From the NCBI RefSeq assembly GCF_019977735.1, contig NZ_AP025018.1:7754580-7818579 (forward strand): a stretch of DNA of 64,000 nt, read 5' to 3'. Below, one piece after another: positions 9,660 through 17,264 of the stretch. How positions within the stretch are numbered: position 1 is the first letter of the stretch; each line of letters begins with the position of its first letter. The DNA is from Calothrix sp. PCC 7716. GTDB taxonomy: Bacteria; Cyanobacteriota; Cyanobacteriia; Cyanobacteriales; Nostocaceae. The translations under genes were made by a program, and so were the position numbers. The notes under the pieces are model-generated. The model had not been told where the DNA came from. It did no database searches and was given only the letters and a program-made list of their open reading frames with translations.

Positions 9660-9691
9660 ATTGTCCTCTTTTTGTCCCGGCTTTGTCACGT
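9660..9691 (+). promoter_or_regulatory. upstream motif shared with the gene at 6872
   Basis: The block TTGTCCT, then CTTTTTGTCCCGGCTTTGTCAC repeats, with an 8-base deletion and few changes, the block at about 6711-6749. Both lie 90-160 bp upstream of a plus-strand start codon. This supports a conserved regulatory element, but no known consensus was recognised. Confidence 0.35.
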
Positions 9692-9779
9692 TCAGAGTAT
9701 TTAAATAAACACATAGAGATAAACAAAACTTCTAGCAGGCATAAGGATTCTTTATTATAAACACGGACTGTTAACCTTG

Positions 9780-10493
9780 ATGCGACTGGAAGTGAATCAA
9801 CCACACAAGCAAAAACAGCAAAGTCTTATGAATAATGTAATTGCGCTCAACAACATCCACATTCACGGTAATGTACGCACATCTTTCAACCCTGTAGAAA
9901 AAAATCCCGAAATTCACACTACAGCTTATATCCATCCTTTAGCTGCGGTGATTGGCAATGTGCATCTCGGTCAACGAGTGATGGTGGCGCCAGCAGCTTC
10001 TGTTCGTGGTGATGAAGGTCAACCACTTTGGGTCGATGACGATGTAAACATTCAAGATTGCGTTGTTCTTCATGCATTAGAAACTCATATCAATGGCGTA
10101 TTAATTCGAGAAGCTGTCGTAGAAGTTGAGGGTGAATATTATGGAGTATATATCAGTCCGCGCGTTTCTCTGGCTCATCAGTGTCAAGTGCATGGTCCTG
10201 CTTACATTGGTTGTGACACTTTTGTGGGGATGCAAGCTTTGGTATTCCGCGCAACGGTAGGTAACAACTGCGTTATTGAACCAAAAGCTTTAGTCATGGG
10301 TGTCAATATACCCGATGGCAGATATGTGCCAGCAGGCGCCTTAATAACAACTCAAGAAATGGCTAATAATTTACCCTTAATTACCAATACCTACCCCCTC
10401 AGAAGCTTAAACAAATCAGTAGTACATGTCAACACAGAACTAGCAGAAGGCTACCACGAAAAAGAAAACCTAACATTCTTCCTAGCAGCATAA
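9780..10493 (+). CDS. gamma-class carbonic anhydrase, CcmM N-terminal-like, without SSUL repeats
   Basis: A 237-residue left-handed beta-helix protein with hexapeptide repeats, most like the N-terminal gamma-carbonic-anhydrase domain of carboxysomal CcmM (RGDEGQPLWVDDDVNIQD, VHGPAYIGCDTFVGMQALVF, YVPAGALITTQ). The three zinc-ligand histidines of Cam-type enzymes are present: His98 (VVLHALE), His133 and His138 (AHQCQVHG). The Rubisco-small-subunit-like repeats of full CcmM are absent, so a scaffold role in the carboxysome is not expected. Expected chemistry is reversible CO2 hydration, if active. The ATG at 9780 is used; TTG 9777 and ATG 9828 are alternatives. PcxA and bestrophin genes follow on the same strand. 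Confidence 0.85.
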   Translation: MRLEVNQPHKQKQQSLMNNVIALNNIHIHGNVRTSFNPVEKNPEIHTTAYIHPLAAVIGNVHLGQRVMVAPAASVRGDEGQPLWVDDDVNIQDCVVLHALETHINGVLIREAVVEVEGEYYGVYISPRVSLAHQCQVHGPAYIGCDTFVGMQALVFRATVGNNCVIEPKALVMGVNIPDGRYVPAGALITTQEMANNLPLITNTYPLRSLNKSVVHVNTELAEGYHEKENLTFFLAA

Positions 10494-10528
10494 AGATTTC
10501 CAAACTTCTCTATCTTGTGGATCTATCT

Positions 10529-10600
10529 TGTGGAGCGGGCATCCCTGCCCGCCTGCCCGCCCTATGTTTAGAACGGGCAAGGATGCCCATTCCACAAGAC
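10529..10600. repeat. interspersed hairpin repeat (GTGGAGCGGGCATCC family)
   Basis: Two arms of CTTGTGGA-GCGGGCATCC type face each other (10529-10556 and 10573-10600) and would fold into a long hairpin. Related copies occur at 13471-13529, 17222-17255, 25259-25322 and 40215-40245, so this is a dispersed genomic repeat rather than a gene-specific terminator. Confidence 0.7.
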
Positions 10601-10628
10601 ATAACAATATATAACAAAGAAAAACCTC

Positions 10629-10820
10629 ATGACAATTCCGAAACTAACAGTAATCAACGGGGGCAAACGCTACACATCTCAACCCCGAATTATCAACCAG
10701 AACGTGAACGTTTCCAATAATAGAAAAATTCCAGCAGGAGCAGTAATAACTAATCAATCTGCCGCAAACTGCTTACCATTCAAGCATCGTGCAACAAGAG
10801 CGGAAATCACTCAAAAGTAA
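10629..10820 (+). CDS. small ORF with CcmM-tail-like motif (63 aa), possible remnant
   Basis: A 63-residue basic ORF. Residues 33-50 (KIPAGAVITNQSAANCLP) closely resemble the end of the gamma-carbonic-anhydrase domain, compare YVPAGALITTQEMANNLP in the neighbour 140 bp upstream and the similar segment in CcmM. The rest shows no beta-helix repeats. It may be a fragment left from a duplicated CcmM-like gene or a genuine small protein. No clear ribosome-binding site is present. Its stop overlaps an ATG of the next ORF (TAATG). Confidence 0.35.
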   Translation: MTIPKLTVINGGKRYTSQPRIINQNVNVSNNRKIPAGAVITNQSAANCLPFKHRATRAEITQK

Positions 10821-10837
10821 TGTGGAGTTTTATTATC

Positions 10838-12070
10838 ATGACTTCTAGTTTACCGAGTAAACAAACATATTTACTTGACAAGTTCAAATACTACTGGCAT
10901 TTAGCGAGCGAGAGAATATCGAAAACACCAGAGCGTTCACTTGATTGTGCTTACCAATCAATCTTAAAAATTAAAGCTCTTGAAGATGAACATTTTGGTG
11001 GTAAGTCAATTAGTTTCACAATTGCAAGTGAAGCAGTTCAAGATTCTACTTTCACATCTGTACTACGCGCGGATGTTGAAAAGCATGTAACTCTTTCTAA
11101 AATGAGATTAGCAGAGTTTAAAGCAAGTTGTTTTGTTTTAGGTAATCTCAGCACAAAAAATTTGGGAAAACTCAAACTAGTTGAAGAATTTATTGCAAAA
11201 TACACCGACAACGAACCTTTAGCTACCACGGTCAACACAGTAGCTAATGGAAATTCCATAAATGTAGAAACAGTCACTGACAAAAATGCCATTTTGCCTA
11301 GGTCAATTGGTCGTACTTTACACAAATTTTCAGATGATTTTAACCCAAAATCAGAAGCTGAATATGTAAGGAAATACCGTAATTCCAGAGCGAAGACAAA
11401 AACCGCAGTGAGATTTATTATCACTCTGATAATTGTCCCCGTTCTAACCCAACATTTCTCGAAACAGTTTTTAATTAGTCCAATTATCGAAACCAGTAAT
11501 AAGCATAATTCTCAAGTATTCCTAAATTACGAGATGAAGGAAGAAGCTTTGCATGAGTTACATAGCTACGAAGAAAGCTTGAAATTTGAAAACCTAATTA
11601 CTCAAGCTCCACCATTATCTTCAGAAGTCATTGAGAGTAAAGTCAAACATAAAGCGAGCGAATTAGCGGAAGAGTTTCATCATAAAAGTAATAGTGCTGT
11701 TGGCAACGTCTTTGCTGATATGTTAGCACTTGCAGCATTTGGTTTAGTTCTTTTAACCAGTCGCAAAGAAATCATTGTTTTAAAGTCTTTTATGGATGAT
11801 ATTATCTATGGACTAAGCGACAGTGCCAAAGCATTTATCATCATTCTATTTACAGATATGTTTGTGGGTTTCCACTCTCCTCATGGATGGGAAGTAATTT
11901 TAGAAGGTATCACTTCACACCTTGGCATCGCTGCTAATAAAAGCTTCATTGGTCTTTTCATCGCCACATTTCCAGTTATCCTCGATACGATTTGTAAGTA
12001 TTGGATATTCAGATACTTAAGCAAAATATCTCCTTCAGCAGTAGCAACCCTTAGAAATATGAATGAGTAA
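10838..12070 (+). CDS. pcxA: proton extrusion protein PcxA (CemA/CotA family)
   Basis: A 410-residue membrane protein of the PcxA/CotA family, homologous to chloroplast CemA. These proteins are needed for light-induced proton extrusion and indirectly for CO2/bicarbonate uptake. The long soluble N-terminal part includes the family block FKASCFVLGNLSTKNLGKLKLVEEFI. Four hydrophobic helices lie in the second half, starting at AVRFIITLIIVPVLTQ, with the conserved FHSPHGWE near the end. TGGAG at 10822-10826 is properly spaced for the ATG at 10838; an in-frame ATG at 10820 would add six residues. It lies between the carbonic anhydrase and bestrophin genes, suggesting joint work in pH and inorganic-carbon balance. 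Confidence 0.87.
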   Translation: MTSSLPSKQTYLLDKFKYYWHLASERISKTPERSLDCAYQSILKIKALEDEHFGGKSISFTIASEAVQDSTFTSVLRADVEKHVTLSKMRLAEFKASCFVLGNLSTKNLGKLKLVEEFIAKYTDNEPLATTVNTVANGNSINVETVTDKNAILPRSIGRTLHKFSDDFNPKSEAEYVRKYRNSRAKTKTAVRFIITLIIVPVLTQHFSKQFLISPIIETSNKHNSQVFLNYEMKEEALHELHSYEESLKFENLITQAPPLSSEVIESKVKHKASELAEEFHHKSNSAVGNVFADMLALAAFGLVLLTSRKEIIVLKSFMDDIIYGLSDSAKAFIIILFTDMFVGFHSPHGWEVILEGITSHLGIAANKSFIGLFIATFPVILDTICKYWIFRYLSKISPSAVATLRNMNE

Positions 12071-12186
12071 GTACTGCTTTTATATTCTTTGTGTCCTTTG
12101 TGGTTTTTCTTATAAAGGACACAAAGCAAAAAATCAAAATGTATTGTTTGATAATTTTTAACTACTTTGAACAAGGAGATTTGAAT

Positions 12187-13287
12187 ATGGTATTACCAAT
12201 CAAGAAAAATGCTCATCGCAAACAAGGTTACAAAAAAGCTGATAAAAATAATATCGTACTTGGCTCGTTTAATAGACAGCCTAATTTTGCCCCAACCCAT
12301 AAACATGGCAAAAAGCCAAAGATCTCTTTACGCTCATTAAAAGAGAAGTTTCGACTTTATACAGGTGAACAGCTTTATGGAACACAAGTTGTTGCTCGTC
12401 TTGTAAAAACAATTATTTCAGCTATTTTACCTTGGTCTTTACTATGTACTGGGTATGGCTTTACTGTTTCATTAGTTAATCATTTTGGACATTTTTTGAT
12501 TTTTAGCGACAGTAAAGTTCTTCCTCAAGTTGTCTTGAGTCTCAATATTGTTTTAAGTTTACTATTGGTGTTCCGTACAAATACGGCACATGAACGCTTC
12601 TGGGAAGCTAGAAAACTATGGGGTGCCTTAGTTAACGCGGTTCGTAATTTAGCCAGAGGAATTTGGATATATATTGAAGAGTCTCAACCGCAACACAGAA
12701 ACGACAAAGAAGCTGTAATGCGTTTAGTAATTGCTTTTACAGTCGCAATGAAACTACATCTACGTCGTGATGCTGTCAACCCAGAACTGGCGCCTTTAAT
12801 GTCATCGTTTCAATACAATCAACTGCAAGACGTAAATCATCCACCATTAGAAATATCATTGTGGATAGGAGATTATTTACAAAGTCGATACGAACATGAA
12901 CAAATAAATGTCTTTCAAGTTAATGCTTTGCATGAACTACTCGATAAATTAATCGACATATTGGGTGGTTGCGAGCGAATTCTTAAAACACCTGTACCAC
13001 TAATCTACACCATTACTTTGAAAACATTGCTAACAATTTACATACTGCTACTACCTTGGGAATTAGTTAGTGGTCTTACTTGGTGGACTGGACCAATATT
13101 AGGTTTTATCAGCTTTATCATACTTGGCATTGATGAAATTGGCTCCGAAATTGAAGAACCTTTTGGACATGACCCAAATGATTTACCTTTAGACGTGATT
13201 TGTAATACGATGCTTCGTAACGTAGAAGATTTAATACGCTTGGCGCCTTGTAAAAGTAATACGTATAATACAGATAAAGCAGCATAA
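12187..13287 (+). CDS. bestrophin-family anion channel
   Basis: A 366-residue membrane protein of the bestrophin (UPF0187) family. It has four main hydrophobic segments and the family motifs LLVFRTNTAHERFWEARKLWG in the first half and PLIYTITLKTLL in the second. Bestrophins conduct anions, and in algae some carry bicarbonate into the pyrenoid-penetrating thylakoids. The ATG at 12187 is chosen because a CAAGGAG ribosome-binding site precedes it; the frame is open 32 codons further upstream without support. It lies 116 bp behind pcxA on the same strand, which makes a bicarbonate or pH-coupled anion role plausible but unproven. Confidence 0.85.
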   Translation: MVLPIKKNAHRKQGYKKADKNNIVLGSFNRQPNFAPTHKHGKKPKISLRSLKEKFRLYTGEQLYGTQVVARLVKTIISAILPWSLLCTGYGFTVSLVNHFGHFLIFSDSKVLPQVVLSLNIVLSLLLVFRTNTAHERFWEARKLWGALVNAVRNLARGIWIYIEESQPQHRNDKEAVMRLVIAFTVAMKLHLRRDAVNPELAPLMSSFQYNQLQDVNHPPLEISLWIGDYLQSRYEHEQINVFQVNALHELLDKLIDILGGCERILKTPVPLIYTITLKTLLTIYILLLPWELVSGLTWWTGPILGFISFIILGIDEIGSEIEEPFGHDPNDLPLDVICNTMLRNVEDLIRLAPCKSNTYNTDKAA

Positions 13288-13434
13288 ACAAATATCATTC
13301 ATGTTTATTTGTTATGCTTTCTTGAAAAAACTTGGTTACGGCGGCATTAGTTATATAAGTAGATTGTTTGGATGCAACTACAGAACAATTGTTAAGTAAC
13401 GGATAATTAATTGGTTGCAAATAAAATGCGCGTT

Positions 13435-13559
13435 AGGGACTTCCATATAAAAAAATCTCCAAAATTTTTTTGTGGAGCAGGCAAGGATGCCTGCTCTAAA
13501 CGTAGGCGGGCAAGGATGCCCGCTCCACAATATGAAGAATTTATTTTTTGGAAGTCCCT
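13435..13559. mobile_element. MITE-like element with nested inverted repeats
   Basis: A 125-bp stretch begins AGGGACTTCCA (13435-13445) and ends with the exact reverse complement (13549-13559), with A/T-rich subterminal arms. Inside it carries a copy of the GTGGAGC-GGCAAGGATGCC hairpin repeat whose arms are also inverted. It has no coding capacity. The whole 400-bp gap between the bestrophin and TrmJ genes is filled with such repeats. Confidence 0.55.
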
Positions 13560-13569
13560 TAATTAAATA

Positions 13570-13618
13570 GGACTTACGCTGTATAAACCTGGTTTCTGGG
13601 TTTTCATGCGTAAGTTCT
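13570..13618. repeat. small inverted repeat GGACTTACGC / GCGTAAGTTC
   Basis: Arms of about 10 bp at 13570-13579 and 13609-13618 surround an AACCTGGTTTCTGGGTT core that resembles half of the AGAAACCGGGTTTCT dispersed repeat. It is probably a second, shorter MITE-like insertion next to the first. Confidence 0.4.
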
Positions 13619-13687
13619 GTTAAAGTAAACTATCTGTTACATCCGTTCATAGTCCGCTACCATTAGTTGGCGCCTGTAATATAGAGC

Positions 13688-14443
13688 ATGACCATAACCG
13701 GGATAAAAATAATATTAGTTGAACCAGCGGGCCCATTGAACGTGGGTTCAACAGCGCGTGTGATGAAAAATTTTGGTTTGACTCAACTCATCTTAGTCAA
13801 CCCACAATGTGACCATATAGGCGCCGAAGCTAAACTTATGGCGGTTCGTGCATCAAATATATTAGAATCGGCAATTATTGTAAACTCTTTACCCGAAGCT
13901 TTAATTGGATGTAAGCGTGCGATAGCTACAACTGGTGCCGACCATGACTGGGATGCACCTTTGGAAACACCACGTGATGCTTTACCCTGGTTACTCGAAG
14001 AAAACGCACAACCCAGTGCTTTAATATTTGGTCGTGAAGATAGAGGGTTGAGTAACCAAGAATTAAATTATGCCCAACGATTTATTCGTATTCCTTCCAG
14101 CGAAGAATATTCATCATTAAATTTGGCAATGGCTGTTGGTGTTTGCTGCTACGAACTTGCACAGCAAGCGGCCGTATCATTACACGAAACAGATGTAGCA
14201 AAAAACATACCTTATTTAAGCCAACTGGCGCCTGCAGAGCTTGTCGAATCGTATTACCAGCAGTTAGAATTACTACTGCTCAGTATTGGTTATCTTTTTC
14301 CTCATACTGCAAAAAGCCGTATGGAAAAATTCCGACAACTGTACAACCGCACGCAGCTAAAAAATAGGGAATTAGCTATGTTGAGAGGAATTTTACATCA
14401 GCTACAATGGGCACTTGATAAAAAAAACCATGCTGGCGATTAG
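13688..14443 (+). CDS. trmJ: tRNA 2'-O-methyltransferase TrmJ-like (SPOUT family)
   Basis: A 251-residue SPOUT-class RNA methyltransferase. All three knot motifs are present: motif 1 NVGSTARVMKNFG, motif 2 ALIFGREDRGLSN, and motif 3 IPSSEEYSSLNLAMAVGVCCYE, where S-x-SLN and the following helix bind S-adenosylmethionine. TrmJ modifies the ribose at position 32 of certain tRNAs. The extra C-terminal ~70 residues with LLLSIGYLFPHTAKSRMEKFRQLYNR fit TrmJ rather than plain TrmH. It lies alone on the plus strand with no operon partner. Confidence 0.9.
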   Translation: MTITGIKIILVEPAGPLNVGSTARVMKNFGLTQLILVNPQCDHIGAEAKLMAVRASNILESAIIVNSLPEALIGCKRAIATTGADHDWDAPLETPRDALPWLLEENAQPSALIFGREDRGLSNQELNYAQRFIRIPSSEEYSSLNLAMAVGVCCYELAQQAAVSLHETDVAKNIPYLSQLAPAELVESYYQQLELLLLSIGYLFPHTAKSRMEKFRQLYNRTQLKNRELAMLRGILHQLQWALDKKNHAGD

Positions 14444-14518
14444 CAAATATATTTATGATGTGCTTTTGCCACCACCCCAAACTAAATAATATGGCTTAAA
14501 CTAAACAAGCAGAGTGTA

Positions 14519-14592
14519 AAGTGCTGAGTTCTGAGTGCTGAGTTCTGAGTGCTGAGTTCTGAGTTCTGAGTGCTGAGTTCTGAGTTCTGAGT
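14519..14592. repeat. heptamer tandem repeats (GAGTGCT / GAGTTCT)
   Basis: About ten head-to-tail copies of the 7-mer GAGTGCT or GAGTTCT. The same family recurs at 22232-22262, 24667-24736 (both orientations) and 35338-35456 (both orientations). This is the short tandemly repeated repetitive (STRR) type known from filamentous cyanobacteria. Confidence 0.8.
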
Positions 14593-14663
14593 GTATATTA
14601 AGTAGCGTGTGTGTTTGCTTTGAGGTCGGTACAAGTATAGTTCAGTGGTTATAAGGAGTAGCG

Positions 14664-16292
14664 GTGTCAGATTCGAGTTATAGATTAACACCTTCGTCGC
14701 GAGGTCAAAGCGTTGGCCGTCGTGTGTCGCGTCCTGTTAAAAAGTCGGGACTTCCTCAACCAAAAGTCGCTAAAAAAACTCAACCAGGACTAAAGAAAGT
14801 CAAACCGACTGCCAAAGCTGTCAAATCGATATCGCCTAAAACAAAAGTACCATCGGAAAGTAAAAATATAGTTAAAAGTGCTGTTAGACCTGCCACACAT
14901 CCAAGCGTTAAAAACCAAATACCTGTTTATAATCCCAATACCGTTAAGGTAAAATCCGTCCGAGTTCGCAAGCAACCTACCGCTCGAAAAAAAGTTGCTA
15001 CCCGTCGGACACGATTAAAGCCGATGGCGCGAAATATTTTATATGCTTTAAGATTATTAATTGTTGGAGTCGGTATTGGCGCCATTGTTGGTACTGCGCT
15101 TTCTGTATTAGACCCTGCCACAAAGTTAAATAGCCAAAACGGGCAGACACCTGCAGTACAACCAACTGCACCACAAACTCAGGCTCCTACTGTTGCTAAC
15201 ATATTACAGCTATCACAAGAAATACCTTCTTTAAAATCAGCAATCCAAAATCTAGCAGTCCAAAACCCAAATTTAACTCCTGGGGTATTTGTTGCCGATT
15301 TAGATAATGGTGGTTATGTTGATTTTAATGGCGGTGCCATGTTCTCTAGTGCTAGTACTATTAAACTACCAATTCTAATTGCCTTTTTCCAAGAGGTTGA
15401 TGAAGGCAAAATTAACCTTGAAGAAACTCTCCGCACTAGTAAGTCTACTGTAGCTGGTGGTTCAGGAGACATGCAAAATAGACCCGTTGGCACTCAGTAT
15501 GGAATACTTGAAGTCGTTACTAAAATGATGACTATTAGCGACAATACAGCAACTAACATGCTGATTGAGCGAATGGGGGGAATTGAAAAGTTAAATCAGC
15601 GCTTCCGCAGTTGGGGACTCAACACTACTTCGCTTGGTAATATTTTACCTGATATTGAGGGGACGAATAAAACGTCTCCAAAAGAGTTGAGTAATTTAAT
15701 GGCAATGATAACTAAAGGTAATATTGTTAGTTCTCAGTCACGCGAACGTATTATTGATATTATGCAGCGTACTGTCAAAGATACTTTGTTACCTGCTGGT
15801 TTAGGACAAGGTGCAAAAATTGCTCATAAAACAGGTGAAATTGGCGGAATTTTAGCAGATACGGGTTTAGTTGAGTTGCCATCAGGAAAACGCTATCTAA
15901 TTTCGGTGATGGTGCAACGTCCTCGAAACGATGTCAGTGCAGAAAAGCTGATAAATGGGATTTCACGTGTTGCGTATCAGCAGTTTACTGGTATTAGTAT
16001 GGCGCCTAATAATTCTGTTAACCCTGCTGTACCTAATAATATTCCTGCACCTGTAAATCCAATTCAACCTCCTGTTATTACTCAACCGCTTCCACCAACT
16101 ACTAATATTAATCCTAATATTAATCCTAATATTAACCCAATTTCCCCAAGTGGTTATACTCCACCAATCATGAACCCAATGCCTAGCTCTACATATATGA
16201 CTCCTGTACCAAATATGGGAACTAATATTCCTCCTACCGGTTATCAGGCGCCTGTAGTCAATCCTCAATATTATTATCCTTACCAACAATAA
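14664..16292 (+). CDS. membrane-anchored class A beta-lactamase-like serine hydrolase
   Basis: A 542-residue protein. A very basic 120-residue N-terminus (Lys/Arg/Pro rich, probably cytoplasmic) is followed by one membrane helix (about 127-147), then a periplasmic penicillin-binding/beta-lactamase fold, then a Pro/Asn-rich tail (about 445-542). The catalytic motifs are all visible: S-x-x-K at Ser231-Lys234 (STIK), SDN at 292-294 and KTG at 389-391. GTG 14664 is the likely start, preceded by AAGGAG. The basic N-terminus and large tail are unlike secreted beta-lactamases, so a role in peptidoglycan metabolism is as likely as antibiotic hydrolysis. It is convergent with the far-red island. Confidence 0.85.
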   Translation: MSDSSYRLTPSSRGQSVGRRVSRPVKKSGLPQPKVAKKTQPGLKKVKPTAKAVKSISPKTKVPSESKNIVKSAVRPATHPSVKNQIPVYNPNTVKVKSVRVRKQPTARKKVATRRTRLKPMARNILYALRLLIVGVGIGAIVGTALSVLDPATKLNSQNGQTPAVQPTAPQTQAPTVANILQLSQEIPSLKSAIQNLAVQNPNLTPGVFVADLDNGGYVDFNGGAMFSSASTIKLPILIAFFQEVDEGKINLEETLRTSKSTVAGGSGDMQNRPVGTQYGILEVVTKMMTISDNTATNMLIERMGGIEKLNQRFRSWGLNTTSLGNILPDIEGTNKTSPKELSNLMAMITKGNIVSSQSRERIIDIMQRTVKDTLLPAGLGQGAKIAHKTGEIGGILADTGLVELPSGKRYLISVMVQRPRNDVSAEKLINGISRVAYQQFTGISMAPNNSVNPAVPNNIPAPVNPIQPPVITQPLPPTTNINPNINPNINPISPSGYTPPIMNPMPSSTYMTPVPNMGTNIPPTGYQAPVVNPQYYYPYQQ

Positions 16293-16393
16293 AAAACTAG
16301 GTTTCTGGTTTCTTTGTTATCTTAATCACTTAATAAAGAAATTGTTAAGAAATTAGCTACTCCAGAATATTGCATTTTACAATTGCTTAGTAA

Positions 16394-16431
16394 TTAAAAA
16401 AACTACCCACTCTAGCCGAGTTAGGTAGTTG
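16394..16431 (-). terminator. rho-independent terminator for the minus-strand far-red operon
   Basis: Read on the minus strand, an imperfect hairpin (AACTACCTAACTC, short loop, GAGTGGGTAGTT) is followed at once by seven T. It lies about 115 bp beyond the psaJ stop codon and is well placed to end the psbA-to-psaJ transcription direction. Confidence 0.65.
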
Positions 16432-16502
16432 CTATTGATGTATTCCAATTTAAGAATATCAAATAATTCCCTAAATGCGAGGATATTAATAATTTAATTT
16501 TT

Positions 16503-16536
16503 AAAATCTCTACTTATTTATTTGAGTAGAGATTTT
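16503..16536. terminator. 12-bp perfect hairpin just beyond psaJ
   Basis: AAAATCTCTACT and AGTAGAGATTTT form a perfect 12-bp stem with a 10-nt loop, 8 bp past the psaJ stop codon. On the plus strand only a short T run ends the stem, so it could be a 3' stabilising or processing hairpin for psaJ rather than a strong terminator. Confidence 0.45.
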
Positions 16537-16544
16537 AATGCTGC

Positions 16545-16691
16545 TTATGGTAATGGATGGAAAAAGGTTCCATATTGTAACCCAGGAAACAAATAATTTA
16601 ATTCAACAAAAATTACGAACAAAATAACCACAGCTAATGTAGCAATGACTGGAACAGAGGTAAGATATTTGAGGAAATAACGTAATTCCAT
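16545..16691 (-). CDS. psaJ2: photosystem I subunit IX, far-red paralogue (PsaJ2)
   Basis: A 48-residue single-helix membrane protein, MELRYFLKYLTSVPVIAT followed by a hydrophobic helix and the typical ending PGLQYGTFFHPLP. PsaJ borders PsaF and binds chlorophyll at the edge of the PSI core. The start is the second ATG of a longer frame; it gives the family's normal length and lies 28 bp behind psaF. Its place in the island indicates the far-red-induced copy. Confidence 0.9.
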   Translation of the reverse strand: MELRYFLKYLTSVPVIATLAVVILFVIFVELNYLFPGLQYGTFFHPLP

Positions 16692-16719
16692 GATGCTTTC
16701 TCCAAGATTATATTTGTTA

Positions 16720-17205
16720 TTAGCGAGGCGAAATGGAAATTTCTGAGTCTTTAGCAACTAGTTCACCACTTAAAAATTCTTTAATAGCTAGAAGGGGCCA
16801 GGTTAAGGATGCGAGCATACAACCTACGAACAAAGGTACATCAATAAAGATTTCTTTTTCTTCTCCGGCGCCTTGTTTTCTTAAAGCTAGCAGGTATGAG
16901 CGACCTGTCCAACCAATCCAACCTGTTATGTAAAAGAACATACCAAAGGCTATTGATATGTCAACAGCGAGACTCAAACGGTCGAGTGGTAAATGGGGTA
17001 AGCCATCTTCGCCACAAAGTAAGTTTGAGTAGGCTTTAAATGGTTTGTTGTAGTAGTAACCGTCTGGTGCGTTTTCCATGCGCTCGATAAATGCAGGAGA
17101 TTGAGAGCAGGGTATTAGGTTGGTGTTTTCTGCTAGAGAAGGGGGAATTATGTTTGACCAGAGGAAGATTATTAAGATTAAAGTGAAGAGGTGTTTCTTT
17201 TTCAT
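16720..17205 (-). CDS. psaF2: photosystem I subunit III, far-red paralogue (PsaF2)
   Basis: A 161-residue PsaF. The signal peptide (MKKKHLFTLILIIFLWSNIIPPSLA) directs the N-terminal domain to the thylakoid lumen. Then come the lumenal cysteines (LIPCSQSPAF and LLCGEDGLPHLP), the main membrane helix (FGMFFYITGWIGWTGRSYLLA) and a second hydrophobic stretch. PsaF shapes the lumenal side of PSI and the docking edge for donors and antenna. It is followed by psaJ2 and lies 60 bp after psbB2; one copy of a dispersed hairpin repeat lies in that gap (17222-17255). Confidence 0.93.
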   Translation of the reverse strand: MKKKHLFTLILIIFLWSNIIPPSLAENTNLIPCSQSPAFIERMENAPDGYYYNKPFKAYSNLLCGEDGLPHLPLDRLSLAVDISIAFGMFFYITGWIGWTGRSYLLALRKQGAGEEKEIFIDVPLFVGCMLASLTWPLLAIKEFLSGELVAKDSEISISPR

Positions 17206-17264
17206 AATGTTTTTCCTTTGAGTAGGGGGGCAGGCAGGGATGCCTGCTCCACAAGAGTGGGGAT

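Noticed and set aside
9455-9804. Overlapping 101-aa and 86-aa frames on opposite strands
   Set aside because: Both cover the palindrome and promoter-like region, with no ribosome-binding site or recognisable sequence.
12091-12186. Longer start for the bestrophin gene
   Set aside because: The region is a GTGTCCTTTGTGG-type repeat; the ATG at 12187 has a clear AAGGAG ahead of it.
14519-14592. Regular short repeats that could suggest a CRISPR array (also 40151-40230)
   Set aside because: Units are 7 or 16 bp in direct tandem with no spacers, and no cas genes are present.
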